This document shows positions 54,276 through 62,517 of a stretch of 64,000 nt of DNA, one piece after another (position 1 is the first letter of the stretch; each line of letters starts with the position of its first letter). Origin of the DNA: Candidatus Hydrogenedentota bacterium (GTDB lineage Bacteria; Hydrogenedentota; Hydrogenedentia; Hydrogenedentales; JAEUWI01). A program made the position numbers and the translations under genes. The stretch is taken from NCBI GenBank assembly GCA_016791475.1, contig JAEUWI010000007.1, forward strand, positions 62,001-126,000, read 5' to 3'. The notes beneath the pieces are model-generated. The model was not told where the DNA came from and did not search any database. It saw only the letters and a program-made list of their open reading frames with translations.

Positions 54276-55823
54276 CTATTCCATCGTCAACAGTTTCTGA
54301 TAGTCCACCTTGGCCGTGGAAGTCTTGGGAAGGCCGTCCACCGCAATGAACTTGTCGGGGATCATGTAAAGCGGTACTTTCTTTGAGCAGAACTGCTTCA
54401 TGGCGATGAGTGAGGGTGGCTTGTCGCCGGTCCAGTTGAGGTAGGCGCGGATGAGCACGCCATTCTCCGGATCGGGCGTGGCCACCACGGCCGCCTCGGT
54501 CACGTTCTCGTGGCTGTAGAGGGCCGCTTCGATTTCTCCCAGCTCCACGCGATAGCCGCGGCGCTTCACCATGCGATCACGACGTCCGATATACTCGTAG
54601 TCGCCGTTCTCGTCGATTTTCACCACGTCTCCGGTCTTGTACCACTTGCCGCCATCGGCGTCGACATAGAAAGCTTCGGCGTTGCGCTGGGGCAGGTTCC
54701 AGTAACCCACCATGACGGAGCCGCCCTTGACATAGAGTTCGCCCTCTTCGCCACGGGGTACTTCCTTATCCAGAGCATCCACCACCATGCCCACGTCGCC
54801 GGAGCAGTCGATCCCAATGGGGAAGGGTTCGGTCCGCTCCTCGGGGATTTGGCCCACGACTTCGTAATAGGTGCATACGTTGGTTTCGGTGGGGCCATAG
54901 AGATTGAAATAGCGCGGCTGGGGCCACATGGTCATCACCGCCCGCAGATGCTTCACGGGGAAGACCTCGCCCGCAAAGAAGATAATGCGGAGGGCGGAGT
55001 GGTCGTGGGGCGCGTCTTGCCCGAATTCCACGAGCAGGCGCAGAATTGAAGGGGTGGAATACCAGATGGTGATCTTTTCCGAAGCGATGACCGCCGCCAG
55101 TTTGCTCGCCTGCTTGCCCAGCGTCTCGCCGAGCAGCACCAGCTTTCCGCCATGCTTGAGGCAGACGTAGATGTCCAGGATCGACAGGTCGAAGTGGAAA
55201 GGCGCATGGGAGGAGAAAACATCCTCGCAGGTGGGCTCGAAGGCCTCGCTGCACCAGTCGATGAAAGCCAGGCCGGTAGCATGGGTGTGCATCACGCCCT
55301 TGGGCTTTCCGGTCGAGCCGGAGGTATAGAGGATGTAGGCCAGATTGGTGGTGTCCACATTCTCGAAGGTCTGGGCCGGGTCCGGCGCGGCGGCCAGGAG
55401 CACCATGGGCACGCCGAAAGGATCGAGGAAATCGAGGGCGCCTCCATGGGTGATGCGCTCGGGACCGAATTCCGCGATGAGACCCTCGGCCAGCTTTTCC
55501 GCCACAACGATGGCGCGCACCGCGCAGTCGGAAAAGATGTAGGCATTGCGCTCGGCGGGCGCGGTGGAATCCACGGGCACATACGCCGCGCCCGCGCGAA
55601 GGGCGCCGAAGACGCCGGTGAGACTACCGATGGACTTGGGCATGCAGATGCCCACGCGATCACCCGAGGCGACGCCTGCGGCGCGCAGGCGCTGCTCCAT
55701 GGTCTCGGCCAACTTCTGGAACTGCTCGTAGTTGACGGAGACCTCGCGTTCGGGATCCACGACGGCGCACCGACCGGGGTGTGCCCCGGCGGAACGCTCG
55801 AGAAGCTGGTGGAGCTGGTTCAT
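54276..55823 (-). CDS. Amino-acid/acyl adenylating ligase (AMP-dependent synthetase)
   Basis: 515 residues, a stand-alone adenylation enzyme. A3 loop ILYTSGSTGKPKG, A5 YFNLYGPTETN, A7 YKTGD, A8 GRRDRMVKRRGYRVELGEIE and the A10 lysine in PKTSTAKVDYQ. Sequence HAPFHFDLSILDIYV fits the group that includes D-alanine (DltA) and L-proline carrier ligases; the exact substrate cannot be read by eye. Its ATG overlaps the last base of the carrier gene's stop (TAATG), so the two are coupled. Confidence 0.93.
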   Translation of the reverse strand: MNQLHQLLERSAGAHPGRCAVVDPEREVSVNYEQFQKLAETMEQRLRAAGVASGDRVGICMPKSIGSLTGVFGALRAGAAYVPVDSTAPAERNAYIFSDCAVRAIVVAEKLAEGLIAEFGPERITHGGALDFLDPFGVPMVLLAAAPDPAQTFENVDTTNLAYILYTSGSTGKPKGVMHTHATGLAFIDWCSEAFEPTCEDVFSSHAPFHFDLSILDIYVCLKHGGKLVLLGETLGKQASKLAAVIASEKITIWYSTPSILRLLVEFGQDAPHDHSALRIIFFAGEVFPVKHLRAVMTMWPQPRYFNLYGPTETNVCTYYEVVGQIPEERTEPFPIGIDCSGDVGMVVDALDKEVPRGEEGELYVKGGSVMVGYWNLPQRNAEAFYVDADGGKWYKTGDVVKIDENGDYEYIGRRDRMVKRRGYRVELGEIEAALYSHENVTEAAVVATPDPENGVLIRAYLNWTGDKPPSLIAMKQFCSKKVPLYMIPDKFIAVDGLPKTSTAKVDYQKLLTME

Positions 55824-56089
55824 TACTTTCCGGCGCTCTTCGTGTTGACCGTGTTGGCGATCAGGGTGAGGGTCTCGAGATTGTCCGAGCCGATTTCATG
55901 GGCCTGAAACTCGATACCGTATTTTTCTTCCAGAAAGGTCACCAGCTTTACCGTGGAGATCGAATCCAGGATGCCGCCGGAGATCAGGGGGGTTTCCAAG
56001 TCGAGGGAATCGGGATCCTCGCCGGGGAGAAAGGTATCGAGAATGTAGGCCTTTACGTCGGCCTGGATGGATTCAATGCTGTTGCTCAT
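55823..56089 (-). CDS. Acyl/peptidyl carrier protein
   Basis: 88 residues with the phosphopantetheine site Ser43 in GGILDSISTVKL. Acidic helices around it (QADVKAYILDTFLPGED; VTFLEEKYGIEF) are typical. GAGG precedes the ATG. It lies between the MBOAT-SGNH gene (27-base gap) and the ligase (1-base overlap), so the ligase should load this carrier. Confidence 0.93.
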   Translation of the reverse strand: MSNSIESIQADVKAYILDTFLPGEDPDSLDLETPLISGGILDSISTVKLVTFLEEKYGIEFQAHEIGSDNLETLTLIANTVNTKSAGK

Positions 56090-56116
56090 GGGGGCTTTCC
56101 TCTTTCCTGTAACTGC

Positions 56117-58702
56117 TTACCGGGTTGCGGTTGCCGCGTCGGGCTGGCCCTGCGCCACTGCGCCGCCGGCAAGTTCCGCGTCATGCTTCTTGATGGTCTC
56201 ATACAGGTGCTCCGCCAGGAGGCGGTGCGCCAGGGCATTCGGATGATCGTCGAAATCCGACACCTGGATTTCCTTGTCCGGGTAGCCCTTGTAGGCCCCG
56301 GAATAATCCTCGATGATGTCGAAGCCCGCCTTCCTCGCAAAGTCGAAGAGCTCCTTGATGTCGTTGTCGGAGAAAGACACGCGACCTTTCTCGGGCATGT
56401 AGATGAAGGCCGTCTTCACGCCTTTGGCGCGGCAGGATTCGGCGAATTTGGTCAGCGACCATTCGAGGAGCTCCGATCCATAGGCGCTCAGCCGGATCTT
56501 CAGCACGGCGTTGTCCATGTCGGGCGTCACACCGGCTTTCTTCACGATCTCCTCCACGAAGGGGTCGGGCAGCGCCTTGCCGCCCTTCACGCGCTGCACC
56601 AGGTGATCGATGATCCATGTCTTCTCAATGCGGTGGCAGAAGATGTACACCGCGTCGAGATCGAAGTTCAGCATGGTCGAATCGAGAACGATCGCCTTCT
56701 GGATCGGGTCGTAGCCGTTTACCGAGAAGTTGAGCAGCTCGTAAGGCATGCCCTCGGCGTTGAGGCGGTCTTCCGCCAGCACATCGCACACTTCCGCATC
56801 GCCGATGCCCCAGCCCATCGTGTGGGAGGAGCCGATCAGGCCGATCCGCTTCACGCCGGCGGGCTTTTCCTTCGTGTAGGGCTTGTCGCGCATGCCCCAT
56901 TCGTTCGTCGTGTAGACCTTTCCCTCGTAGGTCATGTTGGTCGAGGGCGTCATGGCCACGCCGAGATAGTCGTCGCGCTTCGTGTTCATGGTCTTGCGCC
57001 ACTCGTCGAAGTAATTCTTCGGCTGCTTGTTGAACATGGCCTGAAGCTCGGGGTTGAAGCGGTCCACCTGGATCAGATCTTCGTAGTAGCCCCGCTGCAT
57101 TTCCGCCGCGTCCGCGGCGTTGAGCGAGGGATTCTCGATCGCGTCCAGAACGGCCACCAGCGTGGGGTTCATGTGGCTCTGCACTTCGGAGAGGGCCATG
57201 ATCATGACGAAGAGACCCGTAAGGCTATTGAGCACGGCGTTGCGCCAGAAGTTGTAGGGCTTCAGGTTGGCCGCGCGCTGTTTCGCGGCGCCACCCACCT
57301 GCCATTGGTCACGGCCCACGATGATGGCCGTGGCCGCGAGCAGCAGCAGCACGCCCCCGATCTTGAGCACCGCCTCCAGATCCCAGTTGCGCAATTGCAG
57401 TAGCGTCGCGCGCCATTCGCCGATGGAGTCCGAAGTCCAGAGCGACCACAGGAAGGTGATCGTCAGGAAGGTCAGCAGCGTCTTGCCCGCCAGGATGGCC
57501 GCGAGTTTCGCGCTGTCCGCCGGAGTCTTGGGCACGAGCTTCTTGTGGGGCCGGGCCTCGTTCCATACGCTGAAGGTCACCAGTATCCCCAGCAGGATCC
57601 AAAAGAGAATATCCTGCGGAGTGAAGAGGGCCGCGCCGCGCAGCCAGAACCACTGGTAGGCATGGAGCGCCCAGGTGGCGAAAAAGGCAATCAGGGTGGC
57701 GTAGATCATGCCCTGGGTCGTACCCAGTTTCCGCAGCCGGAAAAACAGCGGATAGAAGAAGACCTTCATCATGAAGTCCTTCCAATAGATATTGATCCGG
57801 CGCCAGAAATCGGTGAAGCTCGACGCGAGCACGTAGTGGTGGTTGCCTTCGGGCAGGTTGAAGCCGAAGAGGTGGAGCAGCCCCACAATCGTGTGGAACA
57901 TGCCCGATACCTGGAGATAAAGGAGGTAGGTGCAGACCATGTGCTGGAAGAAGCCCGAGGCGCCTTCGATTTCAGCGGGGCCGACAATCATGAACTTGTA
58001 CAGGAAGCGGTAGAGGATAAGCTGGATGCCGCCCCGGATCATCCACTTCACGCCCGTCTGATAGATCTTATACGGATCTTCGTTGTAATAGGTCCGGCAG
58101 AAGGTCTGGTAGTCCACTACCGGAAAAAGGGGGAAGAGGATGTTGGGGATCATGAAGAAATAAGCCAGCGAGCGCCAGAGGCTGAAGGGCGCCGACTTGT
58201 GGACCAGATCGTACACGTAGATGATCAGGCGGAACATGAACATGGCGCCGAGGATCGGCCAGATCGTGCTCGGCCAGGGCGAGGCCACCCAGCCCGCGCG
58301 AAACACCGCGAGGATGAGTGCGGCACCGAAAACCAGGCCCAGGCGCACATTCATGGACGCCGGCACATGGCACAGACCGATGAGCACCCCGCCAATTCCG
58401 ATGAGCCAGGCCGCGCTCGCCGGGCTCTGGCCACCGATGAGGTAAACCAGGCAGCCGAGACTGAGCGCCACAAAAAAGGGAAGTCGGAACCGCAGCGGCA
58501 GTACGTGATTGATGGGAAAGGCGACCGCCACGATCAGCAGCAACTGGCGAAAGGCCTCACTCTCAAGGCGAACCGCCTTGAACATGAGCGCCACAAGGAC
58601 AACCTGAAATACGACGACCGAGAATCGCACAAGGTTCCCCAGGGCAAAGAAGCCCGCGGGTTCATCTTTGCCCGTTGACACACTGGTGGCGCTCACAACC
58701 AT
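56117..58702 (-). CDS. MBOAT O-acyltransferase fused to an SGNH hydrolase-like domain
   Basis: 861 residues from the ATG at 58702 (AAGGA 5 bases upstream). Residues ~20-510 are an MBOAT with about twelve membrane segments; NHHYVLASSFTDFWRRINIYWKDF is the characteristic block and His347 in TWALHAYQWFW the presumed catalytic His. After a linker, ~615-845 is an SGNH-like domain: GLIGSSHTMGWGIGD (nucleophile block, Ser625/626) and DDHPNALAHRLLAEHL (Asp/His block). In the Dlt system the same two functions are separate proteins, DltB and DltD. First gene of the cluster behind a sigma54-type site. Confidence 0.92.
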   Translation of the reverse strand: MVVSATSVSTGKDEPAGFFALGNLVRFSVVVFQVVLVALMFKAVRLESEAFRQLLLIVAVAFPINHVLPLRFRLPFFVALSLGCLVYLIGGQSPASAAWLIGIGGVLIGLCHVPASMNVRLGLVFGAALILAVFRAGWVASPWPSTIWPILGAMFMFRLIIYVYDLVHKSAPFSLWRSLAYFFMIPNILFPLFPVVDYQTFCRTYYNEDPYKIYQTGVKWMIRGGIQLILYRFLYKFMIVGPAEIEGASGFFQHMVCTYLLYLQVSGMFHTIVGLLHLFGFNLPEGNHHYVLASSFTDFWRRINIYWKDFMMKVFFYPLFFRLRKLGTTQGMIYATLIAFFATWALHAYQWFWLRGAALFTPQDILFWILLGILVTFSVWNEARPHKKLVPKTPADSAKLAAILAGKTLLTFLTITFLWSLWTSDSIGEWRATLLQLRNWDLEAVLKIGGVLLLLAATAIIVGRDQWQVGGAAKQRAANLKPYNFWRNAVLNSLTGLFVMIMALSEVQSHMNPTLVAVLDAIENPSLNAADAAEMQRGYYEDLIQVDRFNPELQAMFNKQPKNYFDEWRKTMNTKRDDYLGVAMTPSTNMTYEGKVYTTNEWGMRDKPYTKEKPAGVKRIGLIGSSHTMGWGIGDAEVCDVLAEDRLNAEGMPYELLNFSVNGYDPIQKAIVLDSTMLNFDLDAVYIFCHRIEKTWIIDHLVQRVKGGKALPDPFVEEIVKKAGVTPDMDNAVLKIRLSAYGSELLEWSLTKFAESCRAKGVKTAFIYMPEKGRVSFSDNDIKELFDFARKAGFDIIEDYSGAYKGYPDKEIQVSDFDDHPNALAHRLLAEHLYETIKKHDAELAGGAVAQGQPDAATATR

Positions 58703-58800
58703 GATCTTCCTTCTCTCTCCCGATTCCTGCAGTTGCCCCGAGTGGGGTATCGTGAAATTCTCACTATACACGGCTCGCTGGCCGAGCAACTCCTGCTGAA

Positions 58801-58817
58801 AGCACGTATCGTGCCAA
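58801..58817 (-). promoter_or_regulatory. Sigma54-type promoter of the MBOAT operon
   Basis: Minus strand TTGGCACGATACGTGCT: GG at 58815-58814 and GC at 58803-58802, exactly 10 bases apart, with full TTGGCACG at -24. Transcription would start near 58790, 88 bases before the ATG. Confidence 0.75.
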
Positions 58818-58984
58818 TGTCACACTTTCGACATAATTCGTTATAGACAGACCACTTACTGCAAGGTGGCACCGTCACTCCCCGGCGATGGCCCTACAAT
58901 AAATTATCAGAATTGACAACTACTACGTCGAGCAAGACGATTACTGTCCCACTTTTTCGCCTTGCATTTGCAGACCCGATACAC

Positions 58985-59002
58985 TCAAGTTAGACAACTT
59001 GA
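58985..59002. promoter_or_regulatory. Palindrome in the divergent intergenic region
   Basis: TCAAGTT-AGAC-AACTTGA, perfect 7-base arms, in the AT-rich 486-base gap 58703-59188. It lies ~170 bases upstream of the sigma54-type site, a distance used by enhancer-binding proteins, but also ~75 bases upstream of the -35 at 59076. Confidence 0.45.
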
Positions 59003-59075
59003 AAATTGCTCACTTCCGCCTAAGTTTTTATTTTAGTACTTATTAGTATTTTTGTCAATCAATTCATGAGCGCCG

Positions 59076-59104
59076 TTGACTCGCCCCTGGGCCAATCGTA
59101 TACT
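59076..59104 (+). promoter_or_regulatory. Sigma70-type promoter of the DUF4091 gene
   Basis: -35 TTGACT (59076-59081), 17-base spacer, -10 TATACT (59099-59104); leader of about 78 bases to the ATG at 59189. Confidence 0.72.
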
Positions 59105-59188
59105 GCTCCAGGTATGGCGGGCCCTTTCGGCACCCCAGCCCACCGATACAAGCCCGCATCCGATACCCAAAGCGAGGAGAATCGTATC

Positions 59189-60910
59189 ATGCGCCGCAGC
59201 GCCCTTTCCCTTACACTCGTCGCCGCGAGCGTGGTGAACACGCTGAGCGCCTTCGCCCAGATCGGCCTGGAGGTCCTGCCCCTGGGCCCCACCGAGCGCC
59301 ATCGGCCCACCGGCGATCTCGCCATCCTTCCGCCTCCCGCATTTCGCGCGGCCCGCAATGAAACCGAATCGCTTCAATTCGCCATTCGAGCGCTGGGTGG
59401 CAACGCGACCAAGGTGGATGTCGTCCTCTCGCCTTTTTCCCTGGCCGACGGGACCCAGCTTCCGGCAGCGGCGGCGGTGCTTTACCGTGAAGTGACGGTC
59501 AACGTCCGCCGCTCGTCGCCCCGGGCCACTGAGGCACCGGGGTTGATTCCCGATGCGCTGGTTCCCGTGCTCCATCCCCAGACCGGTGAGAAACTCAAGC
59601 CCCACTACTGGAATGGCGAAAAGTTGGAAGGCGTGGCCTACGGCGGGACGCCCTTTGATATCTGGCGGGAAAACAACGAAGTCCTCTGGCTCGATGTCCA
59701 TGTGCCGACGGATGCCGTGCCGGGCGACTACACGGCCACGCTCCGGGTGACCGCAGAGAATGCGGAAGCGGTCGAATTGCCCGTGGCCCTCACGGTTTGG
59801 GACTTCACCCTGCCCGACGGTCCTACCCACGAGAATCACTTTGGCGGCTTCGGTTCGCTGGCGGCCTACCACAAGCTCGATAGCACCAGCCCCGAGTTCA
59901 TCGAGTTGGAGGAGCGCTACAGCGCCGAGCTGGCGGCCCATCGCATCAGCCCGGAAATTCCCCACCACCTCCTGCCCGCCGCGGGGGAGGACGGGGCCGC
60001 CGCGTTTACGCCCGAGGTAGATGCGGCCATCACGGCCTTCGTGGAGCGTCACCATGTGACCAACTTCCACATTCCGTCCGCGCCCTTTGGCGATTCCGCG
60101 GGGGCGGATCGCGAGAAAGCCCTGCGCTTTTACCGCTCTTGGCATAGCTATCTGGAGCAGAAAGGCTGGGCGGATCGCGCCTATCTCTACATGCTGGATG
60201 AGCCCAATGAAATCGAGGCCTATGAGCGGGTGCGCGAACTGGGCGCGTTGGTGCGCGAGGCCCACCCGAACATACGGCGACTCGTCGTGGAGCAGACCTA
60301 CACCCAGGATCCCGCCTGGCCCTCGCTGGAGGAGTCCATCGACATCTGGTGCCCGCTTTTCGGGTTCGTCGATGAAGCCAGCACAAAGCGCCTGCAGGCT
60401 CAGGGCGAGCACGTCTGGAGCTACACGGCCCTGACCCAGACCGCGCCGCCCTACCACCCGGAATTTGAGACGGTGAAGGACGATATTCCGCCCTTCTGGG
60501 AGATCGACTTCCCCGTTACCTCCTACCGCATTGCGCCCTGGCTCAACCGCCGCTACGGCATCACGGGCCTACTCTACTGGTCCGTGGTTTACTTCGGATC
60601 GCCCGATCGCGACCCATGGCAGGATCCCGGCTTCCGGGTGCGCTGGAACGGCGAAGGCGCCCTTTTCTATCCCGGCAACGCCGTGGGCATCGACGGCCCC
60701 ATCGCATCGATCCGCCTGAAGAACCTTCGCGACGGGATGGAAGACTATGAATATTTCGCGCTATTGGAATCCCTCGGCGGCGCCGAGGCCGTCGACGCCA
60801 TCGTGCGTGAAGCCGTACCCACCTGGGGCAGTTGGAAGAGCGGTCCGGAAATCCTGCCCGCACTGCGCGAGCGACTGGCGGAAGAAATCTTGAAACGGAA
60901 GGGCCATTAA
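59189..60910 (+). CDS. Secreted DUF4091 protein (GH123-like)
   Basis: 573 residues from the ATG at 59189 (GAGGAGA ~9 bases upstream), signal peptide ~1-24. The first ~200 residues are beta-sandwich (NETESLQFAIRALGGNATKVDVV; LDVHVPTDAVPGDYTATLRVT). The DUF4091 barrel follows, with AYLYMLDEPNE as the conserved acidic pair also found in GH123 N-acetylgalactosaminidases, and LLYWSVVYF plus LRDGMEDYEYFALL near the end. Probably a glycosidase, unproven. Followed by a palindrome and an oxidoreductase gene. Confidence 0.88.
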   Translation: MRRSALSLTLVAASVVNTLSAFAQIGLEVLPLGPTERHRPTGDLAILPPPAFRAARNETESLQFAIRALGGNATKVDVVLSPFSLADGTQLPAAAAVLYREVTVNVRRSSPRATEAPGLIPDALVPVLHPQTGEKLKPHYWNGEKLEGVAYGGTPFDIWRENNEVLWLDVHVPTDAVPGDYTATLRVTAENAEAVELPVALTVWDFTLPDGPTHENHFGGFGSLAAYHKLDSTSPEFIELEERYSAELAAHRISPEIPHHLLPAAGEDGAAAFTPEVDAAITAFVERHHVTNFHIPSAPFGDSAGADREKALRFYRSWHSYLEQKGWADRAYLYMLDEPNEIEAYERVRELGALVREAHPNIRRLVVEQTYTQDPAWPSLEESIDIWCPLFGFVDEASTKRLQAQGEHVWSYTALTQTAPPYHPEFETVKDDIPPFWEIDFPVTSYRIAPWLNRRYGITGLLYWSVVYFGSPDRDPWQDPGFRVRWNGEGALFYPGNAVGIDGPIASIRLKNLRDGMEDYEYFALLESLGGAEAVDAIVREAVPTWGSWKSGPEILPALRERLAEEILKRKGH

Positions 60911-60923
60911 GGCGGGTCGAACA

Positions 60924-60954
60924 GATCAGTCCGATCAGACGGATCGGACTGATC
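60924..60954. repeat. Palindrome after the DUF4091 gene
   Basis: Perfect 13-base arms, 60924-60936 and 60942-60954 (GATCAGTCCGATC), 5-base loop. It begins 14 bases after the stop and could end transcription, though no T run follows. Style is like the TAGGACGGATA elements. Confidence 0.7.
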
Positions 60955-61027
60955 GGAATCGATCCGCACCTGAAGCCGCAAGGATTCATGCGGACACGTC
61001 CCACGGTTCCCACCGGAAAATCATCCA

Positions 61028-61057
61028 TTGACGAAGTTCTCACCGCTCCGCTACCAT
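61028..61057 (+). promoter_or_regulatory. Possible sigma70-type promoter of the second Gfo/Idh/MocA gene
   Basis: -35 TTGACG (61028-61033), 18-base spacer, -10 TACCAT (61052-61057), 55 bases before the ATG at 61112. Confidence 0.42.
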
Positions 61058-61111
61058 GGAGGGGTGCGAAAAATTGATTTACTCACCTTGCATACCAGAA
61101 GGATATTTCCA

Positions 61112-62431
61112 ATGAAAGAGATTACCCGCAGGAATTTCGTGAAAGGCGCGGCGGCCGCGTCTTTGTTGATAGGCACCTCCAAGACCTCCTGGGCTGGCGC
61201 GAACGACCGCGTGCGCGTAGCCATCATGGGGATCAACGGGCGTGGCAAGGAACACTTGACCATGTACCCGCAGATCCAGGGTGCTGAAGTCTCCACGCTG
61301 TGCGAAGTGGATTCCCGCCTTTTCGCGCCCCGCGCGAAGGAGTTCCTGACGGACAAGGGTTTGAAGGAGCCGAAGTTCGAGCAAGATATCCGCCGCGTGC
61401 TCGACGACAAGGACATTGACGTCATATCCATGGCGACGCCCAATCACTGGCACTCGCTGGGCGCCATCTGGGCCTGCCAGGCGGGTAAAGACGTCTACGT
61501 CGAAAAGCCCATGACCCACAATATCTACGAAGGCCGCAAGGTGGTGGAAGCGGCGGCGAAATACAAGAAGATCGTCCAGCACGGCGTGCAGCTCCGCAGT
61601 AACCCCGGCTTCCAGGAAGGCATCCAGATGCTGCACGACGGGGCCATCGGCGAGGTCTACATGGCCCGCTGCGTGTGCTTCAAGAATCGCCCCGACATCG
61701 GCAAGGCCAAACCCGGCACGCCCCCCGCGGAGCTGGACTGGAACCTGTGGCAGGGCCCCGCGCAGGAAGAGCCCTTCATGGTCAACGACAAGGGCCAGGG
61801 CATCTTCGTTCCCTATTTCTGGCACTGGAAATGGGCCTATGGCAATGGCGACATCGGCAATCAGGGTGTGCACCAGCTCGACGCCGCCCGCTGGGGCCTC
61901 CAGGTCGACGTGCCCTATCGCGTCGCGTCCATGGGCGGCCTCTTCCTCTGGGAAGACGCCAAGGAAGTCTTCAACGTCTCTTCATCGTCCTTCATGTTCA
62001 AGGGCAAAGACGGCAAAGACAAAATGATGACCCTCGAAGTGCGCTTCTGGGAGTCCAACGAAGAAGTGGGCGGCAAGGCCTTCGGCGTGCTTTTCTACGG
62101 CGAAAAGGGCTACATGTCCTTCCCGAGCTACGAAGGCTACCAGCTTTATCAGGGTGGCAAACTCGTAAAGGAAAATTCCGAGGGGGACACCGTCAACCAC
62201 TTCCAGAACTTCATCGACTGCGTCCGCAGCCGCAGTGCCGAAAAGCTCACGGCGCCTCCCATCGAAGGTCACTACTCCTCCGCCCTGTCCCACTATGCCC
62301 TCACCGGCGCACGCCTGAACCGCGTGCTCGAGATCGATACGGAGAAGGAACAGGTGAAGAACGACGACGAGGCGAACTCGTACCTGACCCGCGTGTACCG
62401 CGAAGGCTTCGTGGTGCCGGAAACGGTCTGA
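61112..62431 (+). CDS. Gfo/Idh/MocA family oxidoreductase, TAT-exported
   Basis: 439 residues from the ATG at 61112, with AGAAGGA about 9 bases upstream. Twin-arginine signal ITRRNFVKGAAAASLLIG (about 4-21). Rossmann loop VAIMGINGRGKEHL, then VYVEKPMTHNIYEG with the EKP motif and IGNQGVHQLDAARWGL. Shares its layout with the copy at 22435 but differs clearly, as with members of different subgroups. Terminated by a strong hairpin shared with the convergent archaemetzincin gene. Confidence 0.93.
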   Translation: MKEITRRNFVKGAAAASLLIGTSKTSWAGANDRVRVAIMGINGRGKEHLTMYPQIQGAEVSTLCEVDSRLFAPRAKEFLTDKGLKEPKFEQDIRRVLDDKDIDVISMATPNHWHSLGAIWACQAGKDVYVEKPMTHNIYEGRKVVEAAAKYKKIVQHGVQLRSNPGFQEGIQMLHDGAIGEVYMARCVCFKNRPDIGKAKPGTPPAELDWNLWQGPAQEEPFMVNDKGQGIFVPYFWHWKWAYGNGDIGNQGVHQLDAARWGLQVDVPYRVASMGGLFLWEDAKEVFNVSSSSFMFKGKDGKDKMMTLEVRFWESNEEVGGKAFGVLFYGEKGYMSFPSYEGYQLYQGGKLVKENSEGDTVNHFQNFIDCVRSRSAEKLTAPPIEGHYSSALSHYALTGARLNRVLEIDTEKEQVKNDDEANSYLTRVYREGFVVPETV

Positions 62432-62472
62432 GCCCGGCGCGCTTTCGCGCAAATCACCTGGAACATAATTTG

Positions 62473-62502
62473 TTGCCCGGCGCCCCCAGGGGCGCCGGGC
62501 AA
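62473..62502. terminator. Bidirectional terminator hairpin
   Basis: Perfect 14-base arms 62473-62486 and 62489-62502 (TTGCCCGGCGCCCC) with only two bases between, flanked by AATTTG and AATTTCC. Between the stops of the convergent genes at 62431 and 62518. Confidence 0.85.
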
Positions 62503-62517
62503 TTTCCATGTTGGGGG

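Noticed and set aside
55781-58678. Two long plus-strand frames opposite the MBOAT gene
   Set aside because: Both are complements of the membrane-protein codons; no start site or motif supports them.
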